From Tolypocladium sp. Sup5 PDA-1 (Eukaryota; Ascomycota; Sordariomycetes; Hypocreales; Ophiocordycipitaceae): 64,000 bases of DNA. Below, in pieces: positions 11,818 to 22,649 of the stretch (positions are counted from its first letter, which is position 1; every line of letters begins with the position of its first letter). The notes beneath the pieces were generated by a model. It was not told the origin of the DNA. It worked only from the letters and a program-made list of their open reading frames with translations, and made no database searches. Location of the stretch: positions 1 through 64,000 of the forward strand of contig JPHH03000069.1 in assembly GCA_000750105.3 (NCBI GenBank), in the 5' to 3' direction. The translations under genes and the position numbers were made by a program.

Positions 11818-13130
11818 AGTGTCTATCCTCGGGGCGGCTTGGAGCGCACGCGCGCGACACGGCGGGCTACTGCAGGCCAAAGGGTGTGAAGTTGTCGGAT
11901 TATAAGTACTGGTTGAGTTGAACTGGGAAAGGAATGAAGGACTGTGCATTGACGGACGAGGAAGATCGTTGGCATGCTCGTACATGCGACGTGACGATGG
12001 AGGCTGTACGGCCCGGGGGGATTAAACTACCTGTTCACCTCATTGTGTTCCCCTGTGCCTTAATTCTTCGACAAATGATCCACTGATCAATGTTCCACAC
12101 GCTCGCCAAAGCGAAAACACCCAGGAAGTGTATTCCATCATGGAGGAGTCTCCGTGTGAGCTGAAGGGAAGCCGAAAGCAACTGCTGTGGCAGATTGGAA
12201 ATGCGATGTTACGCTCTTTGACAAGTCCGCCCCCCTCCCCGTCAAGGACATCTCCTATCGGCAGCGTTGTCTGGATTGGCACGCTTATTGCTTCGTAGTC
12301 TGCTATCAAGATTGATACAGCCTCTGATCTCGGAAGATAACAAAGATTCGGATTACTGCGGCTCACGACGACTATCAGCCAGTCGATACAAGTAGAGCTA
12401 AATGCCACGCACGACGGACCTACAACCCCTGAATTATTTGAACGGATGTACTCGGTAAGTACTGTGCACCACGCGAGGCGAAGCCCTAATGACTTCAGGT
12501 ACGGCAGATGATGAGATACAGTTTTCTCTTCGTGGTTCGACTTCTGCGCTGTCCTTGCCCTGTTCACCCTTTTGGAGCCACTTAGTCTGCGTGAACAGGG
12601 TATCACGGGTACATTATGCGTTGGGGACACGGTAACGAGTGCGATGGATACCCTGATCGCATCACAATGGCAGACGCTATGCGTGTGAGAACAGCACCTC
12701 TAATAAGGATGATTTGTATTGATTCCTCGTACCACCTCTGATAATACGAGTGCTTTAGCTAACGACTGCTTGCATTGCAATGCTGAGTTCCTTTGGTAGC
12801 ATCCCGCAGGAGTCAGACCATTTTTCTCGAATCTCATGTTTACTAGTCTCTCCCCGCGTCTTGCCTATCGGAGCCGAATGTAGCACTACTTATTAATCTC
12901 TCGTATCTAAATAATAGGCCCTTTGCCAATTATATTAACTTTCTTCGAAGGTTTACCTAATAGTTTGGCCAGGGCACGTAACACACCCAAGAGACAAGGA
13001 AGACAACACCCCGCGGAGCAGACTATGTGGCAGCTACCTATAAAAGGGGCTACCTTTCCTACCTAGCTAGAAAAATGGCATGCTTCTTCTTCTTCCTCTT
13101 TCATCTCTCTTGCCGGCCTGCCTCGGCTGC
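11818..13130. other. Intergenic, start of accessory stretch
   Basis: No supported gene. A 196-codon minus-strand frame at 12040-12630 begins at a GTG and shows no family motif, so I leave it out. AT-rich patches (for example 12880-12960) hint at repeat-derived sequence. Confidence 0.45.
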
Positions 13131-13203
13131 CCGTGCCCGCGAGGGCACGGCTGCCGCCTTCCCTTGCCTTGCCGTGCCGTGCCTCGCCTACCGGTAGGCA
13201 CGG
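13131..13203. repeat. GC-rich hairpin pair
   Basis: CCGTGCCC (13131-13138) pairs perfectly with GGGCACGG (13143-13150) around a 4-nt loop. A second unit has the perfect 12-bp palindrome CCTACCGGTAGG (13187-13198), and CCGTGCC (13177-13183) can pair with GGCACGG (13197-13203). It sits beside a TTC-rich pyrimidine run (13083-13100). Possibly the end of a small mobile element; function unknown. Confidence 0.5.
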
Positions 13204-13388
13204 CTGACACTGGGTCAGCGCTTCTTCCGTCGTCAAAATAGGAGAACGAGAGGCGGACGATTAAGAAGCCGAATCCCCTTAATGCTAGGTAACGCGCCGC
13301 CCTCCGTAAATAGCTAAAGGATATATGTTTTCTTATGTTAGATTACGCTAATAGCACGAAGATTGATATCGCCTATATTTTAAGGAAG

Positions 13389-13456
13389 TAGAAGATATAT
13401 AAAACCCCTATCTAAAGGGAGAGGATTTATATATCTTCTAGAGGACGGTCCTCTAG
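13389..13456. repeat. 15-bp-stem hairpin fused to 19-bp palindrome
   Basis: TAGAAGATATATAAA (13389-13403) is the exact reverse complement of 13426-13440, giving a 15-bp stem with a 22-nt loop. Overlapping its right arm is the palindrome CTAGAGGAC-G-GTCCTCTAG (13438-13456). The sequence just after it (ATCGCAAGCGTCGGGGCA) recurs near 13,870. These nested inverted repeats are too good for chance and suggest the end of a MITE-like element or another structured repeat. Confidence 0.6.
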
Positions 13457-14377
13457 GGAATCGCAAGCGTCGGGGCACTATATCGCGTTTTTGTCACATC
13501 CACCGCACAACCGCCACATCACATTGATGACTCGGTGTGTGCATTCAGGAATCAAGCCTCGTTGCCTTCTTCCATTGATGAATGAAGCCTCGTTGCATTG
13601 ATGACTCGGGACTCAATTGAAGCTGTAACGCCTCAATCGCGAAGTCTAACGCCACCAACACGACTAACACGCAGCCAACGTTGGATTACAAGGCATCACA
13701 GGCCTCAACGGCACAGATAAAAGGAAGCTCTTTTCCACTCATTTAGCTAGAAATTAAGAGTCTTTACCAGTCAATTATCTCACCTTCTCACGCGTTAGTT
13801 TTCTGGATTGTTCCCGGGAGGGGTAGGGATGCATGGCGCTTATCATCCTCTAGAGGACCGTCCTCTTGAGGATCGCGAGCGTCGGGGCATTATTATATCG
13901 CGTGTCTTGGATTGTGTTTGGGGAGGGGCTCTAACATTGCAACTGCTCCAGCACGTTCAGGCCTGTAGCACAGCTCACCAAGGTGGCTCTGGCCAAACGA
14001 CCGCCAAACGACCGCCCATTTCTGAAACGTCATGCAGACCCCTCACCCATACACCCTGTTCCTAGGAACACGATCAATTCAGAGAACAGAGTCTGGCTGT
14101 TCCAGTCCGTGAGGCGTTCTTCCGTGGATGGTCTGAGGACGTGATGGGATACGCTAGGTCGGGTGCTTTACGCTTCAGCTGCCGAGGTGCAGAGATGCAA
14201 AGCTTCGCCAGTACTGGAGACTAGGGGGAGAGGTCTAGAAGGTCGCTGTAGGCACGTAGTTTTGTAAAAAGATAATTACGCGAAACTACAGTACCCTCAA
14301 AATCATTTTGAGGAGCATGGACGTTGGACGCGAAAGTAGACCACTTCTTCGCGAGTGAATGGATCCATTCAAACTAT
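13457..14377. other. Repeat-flanked intergenic DNA
   Basis: Apart from the second palindrome copy, this holds low-order repeated words at 13523-13620 (CATTGATGA three times, GCCTCGTTGC twice) and no supported gene. A short plus-strand frame at 13808 reads through the palindrome as repeated LEDR units and is best seen as repeat translation. Confidence 0.4.
13850..13902. repeat. Second diverged copy of the palindrome repeat
   Basis: CTAGAGGAC-C-GTCCTCTTG (13850-13868) is a one-arm-mutated copy of the palindrome at 13438. It is followed by the same type of tail (GATCGCGAGCGTCGGGGCAT, then a TATATCGCG end). Both copies are in the same orientation, about 410 bp apart, so the pair reads as a direct repeat of ~50 bp. 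Between them are repeated words such as CATTGATGA and GCCTCGTTGC. Confidence 0.55.
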
Positions 14378-15868
14378 CTAGCAACCCTCTTCTGCTATCT
14401 CTCGTGCACATGGGTTATTAAAGTATTCTCTCTCATCCTCAAAGAAGCGCCTCTGCTCCTCCTCCTTGCGGGCAAGCAAAGCCTTCCGCTCGGGGGATTT
14501 TATGAAGGCTATTTGGCGTGGGTGGATGGCCTTCATATAAAACGTCTTAAAGTCAGGATCCTCCGACCTCGGCTCTTCGACCTTATAGAACACTAGGTCC
14601 CAGTAAACGTCGTGCGTTAGGTCTGGGCTCAGCAGGGCTATTACAACGGCCGTATAGCACCACGTTTCCATCTTAGCCCACTCTTAGGAGAGTCGCGGCG
14701 GGACCTGGAGAGCTCGCTCGCGGTCTCTGATAGTGGCAATAAGACGGCCGACCTCGGTGTAGAATAAATTCTTGCCGATGAGCATGAAGTCGGGGCCGCC
14801 GCCGGTCAGCCAGACGGGCGGGACCAGCATCTATGCCGGAACGATATAGCTCTATTCCCAGTCTAGGACGCCAATAAGGGTGAGCTCCTCATCAAAGAGC
14901 AAGTTACTTATTAGCATAAGCATATCCCTATGCATTAGGACAAAGGGTCCCTTATTAGCGGCGGAGTTGATCCAAGTATCAAGGACAAAACGGCGGAAGT
15001 GGTGTCTTGCGTAGAGGGTAGCCCGTCCCCCACGAGTATCGAGTCCTATATCGGGGGATTTGTCGAATTCGTTCTCGGCCAGCCAGAACAGAGCGTCTAC
15101 GAAGCTCCTGGCTATCGAGAAGGTGGTCCTAGGCTTGATCCTGGCGCCGGGATCCATCCCCTCGAGCTCCTGCATCATGATCTTAATTAATATAGGCCAG
15201 TGGCACACGCGGATATCGTCATAGTCGCAAGCATACGACGGCTTCCCATCCACGACGGGGAGCCCAAGGGCGCCAATTTCGGGGAATTCGAGCTAACGGA
15301 GTTAGATATAGACGTCGGCAAGCTGCTCGTGAAGCTTCCTCGTTGCCTCGGTTAGGCGGGTGTAGCTACGCCACTTCTTCTCCTTCTTGAAGCCAAGGTC
15401 CTTGAGAGTCTGGCCTTGAACGTAGTCCATGATGATGAAGGCCGTGTAGATCGGACTGCCCTCGGTGAAAGAGTAGGCGTGCACGCGGGGTACGGGAATG
15501 GTGGTTTTAGCAGCGACATATCTATGCATAGGCACGTCTTCTATCAGACGAATGATGCCTGCTTCACACTATTCAAAAGCACAGGGGCCGGCTTACCTCA
15601 TGGTAGCCAGCTCAGTCTCAATCTTCTCGTTAATCCAGGCGGTGCGCGCTGGGAGGGGAATTCGGACAGCCCATCTCTCCGGGGGGGAAGTGTCAAACTC
15701 GACGAAGACGCAGACATTGAAGGAGCCATGTTTTGGGGACCCGAACGTCTTGCAAGGAAGGCCTGCATGGTAGGACGAGGCAAGACGGCATATGGCTTCA
15801 AAGTCGATAGAATCGATGAAGCGCTGGCGCTCCTTGTCGGCCTTGTCTTTGATGATCGCATTCCTCAT
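14378..15868 (-). pseudogene. APH-like phosphotransferase pseudogene (RIP-type nonsense)
   Basis: One continuous minus-strand frame from an ATG at 15868 to 14378, interrupted by a normal intron (15522-15596, GTAAGC donor) and five in-frame stops: 15302-15304, 15293-15295, 14852-14854, 14831-14833 and 14684-14686. Between stops the protein keeps the order of fungal aminoglycoside-phosphotransferase/choline-kinase-like proteins: FGSPKHGSFNVC, ERWAVRIPLP, TTIPVPRVHAYSF, LMHRDMLMLISNLLFDE (catalytic HRD-like loop and Asn) and GVLDWE. By the family pattern the stops fall where Gln or Trp is expected (QLRQLEF, DWEW, PAQM, LSQEW), as C-to-T or G-to-A changes would give. The gene would have encoded a ~470-aa small-molecule kinase-like protein of unknown substrate and is now dead. 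Confidence 0.8.
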
Positions 15869-16764
15869 CGTGGTGGATGAGATGGATGAGTTGCAACCCT
15901 CATCCAAGGAGCCCAATAGGCGTAGGCGGCCCCGTACGATTTTATGTAAGCGCCGGCGGCCACCACTGAAGCTAATAACTAAGCCACTGTAACTGCACTG
16001 TAACTTATTACCTAGGTACGTGCTGTTGCTGGTGCATCCGGCCGTGCTGACCTTGTAAGCGCCGGCGGCCACCACCAAATGTGTGAATCTCGGCAAGGGC
16101 ACGCACCAAGGGCAGCCCAGGAGCTGTCGCTGCTGGCGTAGCCGCCAAGGTCACATCGTCTGCCTTGTTCAACTCAGAGAGCACAGCGGGCTTCAAACAG
16201 CATATCCTGCGGGAGGACGAGAACGGCCCCCGACTGAGATTGTCATCCACGCGGATTACACCATTCTCTTTAAGTCGAACTCGGGCGATTCTAATACTGT
16301 CTCGTCCTCTAAGGCGGGCTTAGGCGGCTAAGAGGTAGAACTAGAGGTAAGGGTTGAAGGGGCACACTCGATTGGTAGAGTCTCTAGACTATCTCAAAAA
16401 GCTACTGGGTTGGGCTGGATGGATAGATGATGAGCTCGGGAAGTAGAAATCTACAAAAATACGGATGAAGACGGAATCTCATTGCATATAGACATAAGGG
16501 CATATGGATGGGTCCACTTGATTGGATGGCAACTCTCACCATCAGATACACATAGCAATTGAGTCCTTGGTTTTCTCCCATGCATACCTTGGTTGCCTCG
16601 TTCCTTGCTTCTTGATTTACATTCATCAATGCCCTCTTTAGTAGGTCGGGCTTATATCACAGTGGCGAGGGCGCATTACTGAAGCAAGGGGCCACCAGAC
16701 CCAGACAGGATGGCAATGTGTTCTGTGTCATTATCTACCTTTTATTTCTCCGCATTGACTTTGT
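15869..16764. other. Intergenic with 21-bp direct repeats
   Basis: Region between the dead kinase gene and the 3' end of the transporter gene. It contains the 21-bp repeat listed separately. A possible isolated minus-strand exon ending at a GTATGC donor near 16572 encodes a VNQEARNEATK word typical of 2EXR proteins. No complete gene. Confidence 0.4.
15946..16075. repeat. 21-bp perfect direct repeat
   Basis: GTAAGCGCCGGCGGCCACCA(C) occurs at 15946-15966 and again at 16055-16075, 109 bp apart, upstream of the kinase relic. The core GCCGGCGGC is self-complementary in part. Origin unknown; it could be a local duplication. Confidence 0.6.
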
Positions 16765-19700
16765 CTATGCACCTTCCCATTGATGAATGACATGACACTC
16801 CCCTAATGCCCCCTTGAGTACCAGCACCAAGTCATCAACGACTGATAAAAAGTTGAGATACGACGACACAGCAACGCAATACCGCCGGTAGTGCGCATCC
16901 CGCACCAGCGTCGTGCTCAGCAAGGCATTATGTGCATGCCACGAGTCGAAGAACCTGCGGACCAGCGGCGCAGGTAGCCTTTCCGGCAGCGGGGAGCCAG
17001 TCCTCAGTGACTGCTCAATGATGCCCAGCACGGCCATGATGTCTCCGATGACGCGATCTTCCAAGATGCCAACTGAGTGAACGAGTCGATCCTGGAGTTC
17101 CTTGGGAAGGGAAGTGGAGAGGTCGAGAAGCCTGCCCAGCGATTGGTTCATGTACTGGCATTGTTCCTGCGTCTCTCTGAGGACCTTTTGATCGAACGGG
17201 CCGAAGGTGAGCTCGACCTTGAGCAAGCTGATTGCTCCGTTTAGCGACGTCAGCGTCTCTGCCACGTCGAGGGAAATCCGCTCCGCCACCGCGCCCAGCG
17301 GGCTGTTCTGATCCGTCCGACCCCAATGTGACAGTAGAAGCGCGTAGTGATCTGACAATGTGCGCACCGTATTCGCAAGCGTCTTGCAGACGTGGTTGGT
17401 GGCTGAAGGGGGTTTCGGGAATAGCTGGACAGCGAATGCCGCGACGAAGCCCAGCAGGACCGTGACCAGCCGTTTCCAGAATGCCTCGTAACCCTGCCCC
17501 GGGAGTCCATACTGTTGGATGTGGTGCTGGTCGTAGCTGAAGCCGACCACGAGGGCAAAGGTGGCGCCCGACATAATGCTCGCCTGCGCAAAGGCCGGCG
17601 GCAGGAAGATGCGCCACCACAAGAGTATCACAGTCATGACGGCCGTGCTGGCTCCCAAGCCATACGGGTTGCCTGGGCCGGAGCCGGAGCCGATATACCA
17701 CGCCACCATGCCCATGACGCCGCCAATGACCGTGCCCAGTCCACGAGAGAGGACGGAGAAGGTAAAGTCGCCCATGTACACGAGCAGACATGTCTGAGCG
17801 GTGATGACGCCCCAGATGCCCTTCTCGCGGTAGAAGAAACCAGCAGAGCTCGGGATCGCGGCGGGGATGGAGGTTGCGACGGTCACGACGACCATGCGGA
17901 GTGCATACATGCCGGCTGGGTTGAAGAGCCACTTGTACGTTCCGACGAGGGCGCGGCTGAAGCGACTTCTCCGTGCGTTCAAGCCGTCGTAGCCTCGACT
18001 GATGCGCTGCAGCTGTCGGTGAGCCTCCTTGGCCTGCTCCTGAAGCGCAGCAGGATCCAGGATGTTGTCGGGATCGTCGGCGGCGTCGGTCGAGGTGCCG
18101 GAGACGGAGACGGAAACCTTCCCGCTGAACAGCCACGAGACGGCATACTGGAGACGGGAGGGGATCCAAATGCGGTGGGCCGTCCGGGCGTTTGTGAGCA
18201 GGAGAATATGCTCTAGCAGTTTCTCTATCGCCACGGCCGTGCCCAGAATGCGCTCTTCAATGACCATGGAGACGATGATCCCCCGTAGCGAGGGAGGACC
18301 GAGACCTCCGGGCAGGTAAGACTTGAGCTGGCCGTTCTTGTCGAAGATATCGGCATGGCTTTCCAGGACAGCCTCGGTGGTGTTTGTGACGCATGCCGCT
18401 CTCGCCGAGCGCAGCGTTGCCAGCGTGTCTTGCAGCTCTTGGGCCAACTCGTCGAACCTCTGCTGCGAGGGTTTGCGGATCCATCGGCAAGCATTGACGG
18501 TGTGGATGCACTGCGCCGCAAGGCTGATGGACTGAGAGCAGACCTGCAGGACTTCAGAAGTGGTACGCTCCAGTGCCTCCAATGCGCGATCATGCATCGC
18601 ACCCTGCTCGGGGTTCCTGAGAGCGTTGATCAAGTGTGCGCTTTCCAGCAACTGATGATGGCCGATTCCATGGCCGTCCTTTTCCGAGGCTGTTCCCTCG
18701 CCTGCCGTGTCCTGAGGTGCCTGTTGCATCTGCAGCCTCTCCTCCTTCTGCTCGGCCGAGACCTTGGCGATGTGGACGTCGAGCATGGACAGGCTCGCAA
18801 GCATGGTCTCACGAACCCGTTCCTGGAGCCCCTGGACGTCGTCTGCGCTCCACCGGCCGCGCGAACAGTCGAGAGGCAGGAAGGCAAGGGCCGGCTCCAT
18901 GGCCTTGTAGACGGCAATCATGCTGCCCTTGGCGGCCCTCAGCTCGTCCAGCGGCACTGCTTCCTTGGCCAGACGTCTGCGGGTTGAGTCCAGCGGCGCC
19001 TCCGCCATGCGAATGAGCTTTTCCATCTTGTCGAGCACCACGTACGAAGTCGACTGCGGGAAGAAGAGAACGCAGCACGCGGCGCCGAGGCCAATGCCGA
19101 CCGCACCGGGCTTCACCAGGACCCAGGCCAGGTTGCCGGTGAAGGTCGGCAGCGTCGGCCCGAACAGCAGGAAGAGGTCGATGATGATGGTGCCAAAGAG
19201 CTGCATCAGGACCATCTTGGGGTTCCTGCAGCGCAGACGGGCCAACGCGTACACAAACAGGCAGCACATGACGTAGAAGACGGCTGTCACGCGGGCGTCG
19301 AGCATGAAGCCATCGTGGACCAGGATTTGCGCCTCCCAGGCCACGGTCTGGCCGGTGTGATTGGCTTGCGCGGCGGCCTGCTTCTGCAAGGCCTGGATCA
19401 TGGCCTGCGTCTCCGAGTCTGGTCGCGCGGCCAAGGCGGCCTGCATCGTGAGCAGGCCCCAAGCCCATGCGAGGCACATGCCGAAGAGGAGCGAGAGGGC
19501 GGCCAGGAGATAGACGAACAAGATGCTGGCCGGCGGCACGATGTACAGCACCAGCGCGCCGAAGAAGGTGGCGAGGCCGATGTTTTCGAGCGTAGGCTGG
19601 ATGAAGATGAGTAGGGTTGCCACCCAAGTCGCCGCAAAGCAGCGGAAGAGGATCTTGAGGTCATGGGCGTTGAAATGGCGAAGCCAGGCGGGCAGAGTCC

Positions 19701-19821
19701 AGGGTCGTCGTCGTCGTCGGCGGCGCTGAGGTTGTGCGCGTTTCGAGGCGACCTCTTGGTCTGGGCCGCTCATGTTGGCGGCAGTCTCTGGAGAGTCTGG
19801 GGCTCGGTGCTCGCCGGCCAT
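16765..19821 (-). CDS. FUSC/ArAE-family membrane transporter
   Basis: Single-exon 1018-aa protein. A basic N-terminal tail (RRRRRRR) leads into a first block of transmembrane helices (residues ~50-200: LLIFIQPTLENIGLATFFG, IVPPASILFVYLLAALS and others). A long soluble middle follows, then a second helix block around residues 640-790 (MVVVTVATSIPAAIPSS, GIWGVITAQTCLLVYMG, GTVIGGVMGMVAWYIGSG). This is the layout of the fungal aromatic acid exporter/fusaric-acid-resistance-like superfamily (ER transporter N-terminal domain, FUSC-like domain, conserved C-terminal domain; BRE4 in yeast). The likely role is efflux or organellar transport of aromatic or organic acids; substrate unknown. Starts at ATG 19821. 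Length is normal and no lesion is visible. Confidence 0.88.
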   Translation of the reverse strand: MAGEHRAPDSPETAANMSGPDQEVASKRAQPQRRRRRRRPWTLPAWLRHFNAHDLKILFRCFAATWVATLLIFIQPTLENIGLATFFGALVLYIVPPASILFVYLLAALSLLFGMCLAWAWGLLTMQAALAARPDSETQAMIQALQKQAAAQANHTGQTVAWEAQILVHDGFMLDARVTAVFYVMCCLFVYALARLRCRNPKMVLMQLFGTIIIDLFLLFGPTLPTFTGNLAWVLVKPGAVGIGLGAACCVLFFPQSTSYVVLDKMEKLIRMAEAPLDSTRRRLAKEAVPLDELRAAKGSMIAVYKAMEPALAFLPLDCSRGRWSADDVQGLQERVRETMLASLSMLDVHIAKVSAEQKEERLQMQQAPQDTAGEGTASEKDGHGIGHHQLLESAHLINALRNPEQGAMHDRALEALERTTSEVLQVCSQSISLAAQCIHTVNACRWIRKPSQQRFDELAQELQDTLATLRSARAACVTNTTEAVLESHADIFDKNGQLKSYLPGGLGPPSLRGIIVSMVIEERILGTAVAIEKLLEHILLLTNARTAHRIWIPSRLQYAVSWLFSGKVSVSVSGTSTDAADDPDNILDPAALQEQAKEAHRQLQRISRGYDGLNARRSRFSRALVGTYKWLFNPAGMYALRMVVVTVATSIPAAIPSSAGFFYREKGIWGVITAQTCLLVYMGDFTFSVLSRGLGTVIGGVMGMVAWYIGSGSGPGNPYGLGASTAVMTVILLWWRIFLPPAFAQASIMSGATFALVVGFSYDQHHIQQYGLPGQGYEAFWKRLVTVLLGFVAAFAVQLFPKPPSATNHVCKTLANTVRTLSDHYALLLSHWGRTDQNSPLGAVAERISLDVAETLTSLNGAISLLKVELTFGPFDQKVLRETQEQCQYMNQSLGRLLDLSTSLPKELQDRLVHSVGILEDRVIGDIMAVLGIIEQSLRTGSPLPERLPAPLVRRFFDSWHAHNALLSTTLVRDAHYRRYCVAVSSYLNFLSVVDDLVLVLKGALGECHVIHQWEGA

Positions 19822-20673
19822 GGCTTATGATGCTCGGCCTGGAGAGCCGGTTTCGAGGATTGAAGCATGGGACGAGGACCCCGAAGGTGTCGGGTTGAGG
19901 CCTGGTGAAGATTTCGTGTTCGGGTGTTCGGGAAGGATTCCGGGGCCGGGCCGGTGTCGCCGGTTTAGGGCGTCTGACGGCCCCATAAGCGACGTCACGG
20001 TAGTATTCCTTAGTGGCCATCCAGCCGAGGCACCGTGGAACCGCCAATCGACTCTCGACGTCTACCAGCACGACGCCGAGTTGGAAGCAGTACGGAGCAG
20101 GCAGTTTACGCTGCTCAACGAAGGGGTCGAAATCATTCGACCGACAGTGTGGGAGGCTTGCATACAACCTGGCACAAGGATACGAGTCGCTTCCCAGAGA
20201 ATGCACAGAAGGACAGCGTGTCCGTGGACGAGCTGCTTCGTCATTTTACCAACGCCCCCGATGTGTCGGACTGGCCGATTGAGCGGGATGAGTCTGAAGC
20301 TTCGACGACTTCATTGTCATCTTGAGATAGGCATAGATGGTCAGCAGACGGCCTCGTGGAAGCATGCTGGCTACGACGGCACTCAGGCAATAGAGGATGA
20401 GCTCTGTTGATGTCGTCCTGGACTGCTGGACCCCTGATCCAGCGCCGCGACGTGATAGTTGAATTGGGCTGCCTCTAAAACCGAATCGCAACAATGTACA
20501 ACCACGCATGCCATGTCCAGGCTCCCTAGTAGCACATGCTAACCTCCACGACGCAGGTGCTCGTAGTGTCAAAGAACACCGTGACCTCCACGCAAAGCAA
20601 AAGCCCTCCTCTACTGGTGAATATCCATCGCTCGCCGCGTCGTTCATATCATGCTCGCGTAAATCACCCGTCC
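19822..20673. other. Intergenic between transporter and CMR1
   Basis: Upstream region of the transporter plus the 3' flank of CMR1 (both minus strand). Overlapping medium-length frames on both strands show no family motif. No gene called. Confidence 0.5.
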
Positions 20674-22271
20674 TCACGTCCACAGGCACAGTTTGCCGCT
20701 CCCATTACCACCCGCGACCCAGTCCAGAGTCGGGTGGAACTGGGCGACAGCTGGCACGGCAGTGATGCCCTCGCCGTCCAGTTGGGCCAGCTGGCTGCCG
20801 TCCGAAGCAAACACGTCGACAAAGCGGTTCATGTTCGCTATGACAAATTTCTGGATACCGTCATTTGGCCGCTTCTGCCACTGCGGCTTGAGGATGGTGA
20901 CCCATCGCCCGGTCTGGTTATTATGGCGGACAATGTGCGCTGGCTCCATCGCCTTGGCTCCGATATCGTGGCCCGCTTTCCAGGTGCTCGCATCTGAGAA
21001 GTTGTAAATTTTGATGGTGTCATCATACGAAGTGGTGGCGACGTGGCCGCCTGCGCTCCAGGACGCGTGGGACACCGAGAGACGCGACTCGTGTTCACCC
21101 AGCAAAACAGGGTGTCGCATGTCTCCTTTGCCAACGATCTTCCGCAAATCCCAGATTTTCATGGTGCGGTCCAGGGACGCCGTGGCAACCAGGTGAGGTT
21201 GCAGGGGATGCAGAGAAAAGCCTCCTATCTTTTGGTCCGACAACATGTAGATCTCCTCCGATCGCGGTGCCCGAATGTCGTATCGTCCAACTCCACCGTC
21301 CAAGGTGGAGAAGAACAGCAAGTTGGGCTGAGACACCGCCATGTCGAGGGCGGAGAGCGGCATGTCGTCTGTGTCGTCCGACGGAGCGAACACTTGGACT
21401 GAGACACCCTTCTCCAGGTCCATCTTCCTTATAGACGAGTCGTAGCTCGATGAGTACACCGTGTTAGCGTCTGTGGGGGAGAAGACAAAGGATGTAATAG
21501 TCCTAGCATGCGTTTTGAACGCAGAAATGATCGGGTCTGACTGCTGAGCGGTCTCGTCGTCGTCGTCGAGCTCGGGAGCTGTTTGCGAACCGTCGAAGAC
21601 GCCCACCGCGCCCTCCTTGTCGCCCGCAAAGACGATGGGTTTCTCCTCAGTGGGGTGGAAACCCAGTGCGTACACTCTTTGTGGTGTGATTTTGATGTCT
21701 GGGCTCTGCGGTCAGCATGCTGTGGTGGAGGCAGCAGGAGACGGGGCTTACCGTTCGGCATGAAATGCTCGTACAGCTTGAGACTACCCATGCGTAGTCG
21801 TAAATCCTTCAGATTCTTGTCCGTTGTCTCTGTGATGTCGTCTTCCGTGAACGTTCGAATTCCGGGCTCAGCGCCCCTGACGATGCTCTTGAGCCCGTCC
21901 ATGCCACTCCCCCATTTCTTGCCCTCGACCACGACGTCGCCCAGAGCCAGGTCCTCGTGGACCCGCATCCTCTTGGCCTTGGATCTCGCCATGTCGTGTT
22001 CAATATCGACCGCCATTCGCCGCTTGAGGTCTTCGGAGTCGGCTTCAAGCCCTGCCAGGCGAGAGCTCGTGCGCGTCGGTCTCGTCGGTTCGCGCTTGAT
22101 GGGTTCGGCTCGCGGCCTCCTCTTGGGAGTGGACTTTGCCGCGGGCTTTTTCTCTGGGATGATCTTTTTGGCAGTCGTCGAAATGTCCGTCAGGATCGCC
22201 CGATTGGCCGCGATGTTCTCTAGTCGCTTGCGCTCAAAGGCGCTCATCTCTGCCTCCTTCTTTATAGGCAT
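20674..22271 (-). CDS. CMR1: WD-repeat DNA damage-binding protein CMR1
   Basis: Two exons (22271-21752 and 21698-20674) join in phase 1 across a 53-nt intron (GTAAGC donor, CCCAG acceptor), giving 514 aa, the usual size of fungal Cmr1/YDL156W. The N-terminus is basic and disordered (MPIKKEAEMSAFERKRLENI, then KKPAAKSTPKRRPR). The diagnostic Cmr1 segments are RVYALGFHPTEEKPIVFAGD and the C-terminal HPTLDWVAGGNGSGKLCLWT. About seven WD-like blades follow, with WDLRK and HLVATASLDRTMKIWD words. In yeast the protein binds damaged DNA and joins intranuclear quality-control foci under replication stress. Start chosen at the ATG preceded by CAAG; the upstream open codons lack an ATG. It faces the Mtf2-like gene across a short shared promoter. 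Confidence 0.93.
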
Positions 22272-22649
22272 CTTGACGGTTGTAACGTTCGGCCGGTGGG
22301 AGAGCTTGCGCTGTGCGTAGGGGAGAGTCGCGCCAGCAACTCTAGGGTGCAGCAACGAGCGCGCAAAATGGAGTTGTAGAGGGCAAAATGAGGTGCGCAG
22401 CTAGAGGAAGAGCTCCAAGGTGGAGGCACAGTGCGCAACCAGTGCAGCTGTCAGCAGTGCAGCCCCAAGCAGCACGCGACGCTTCGCGTGGGTTTAATTG
22501 ACCCCTGGCGCGAAGTCACGCGCTGCCACCACCTCGCGTTTAGTGCCGGACATTACCCGCGCGCCTCATCCTGGTTGTCGCCCAATTTTCATGATGCTTC
22601 ACGCCTCTGCCAGCGATGACCTCAGACACAGCCGCGGGCCTCTCATAAA
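22272..22649. promoter_or_regulatory. Bidirectional promoter CMR1 / Mtf2-like gene
   Basis: 378 bp separate the two divergent start codons, with no open frame in between, so both genes must be driven from here. I see no strong TATA box; this is common for housekeeping pairs. Confidence 0.55.

Noticed and set aside
12040..12630. 196-codon minus-strand frame
   Set aside because: Starts at GTG, has no family motif, signal peptide or splice support, and lies in repeat-bearing DNA; most likely chance.
17015..18169. 384-codon minus-strand frame within the transporter gene
   Set aside because: Arg/His/Pro-rich shadow of the GC-rich transporter reading frame in another phase.
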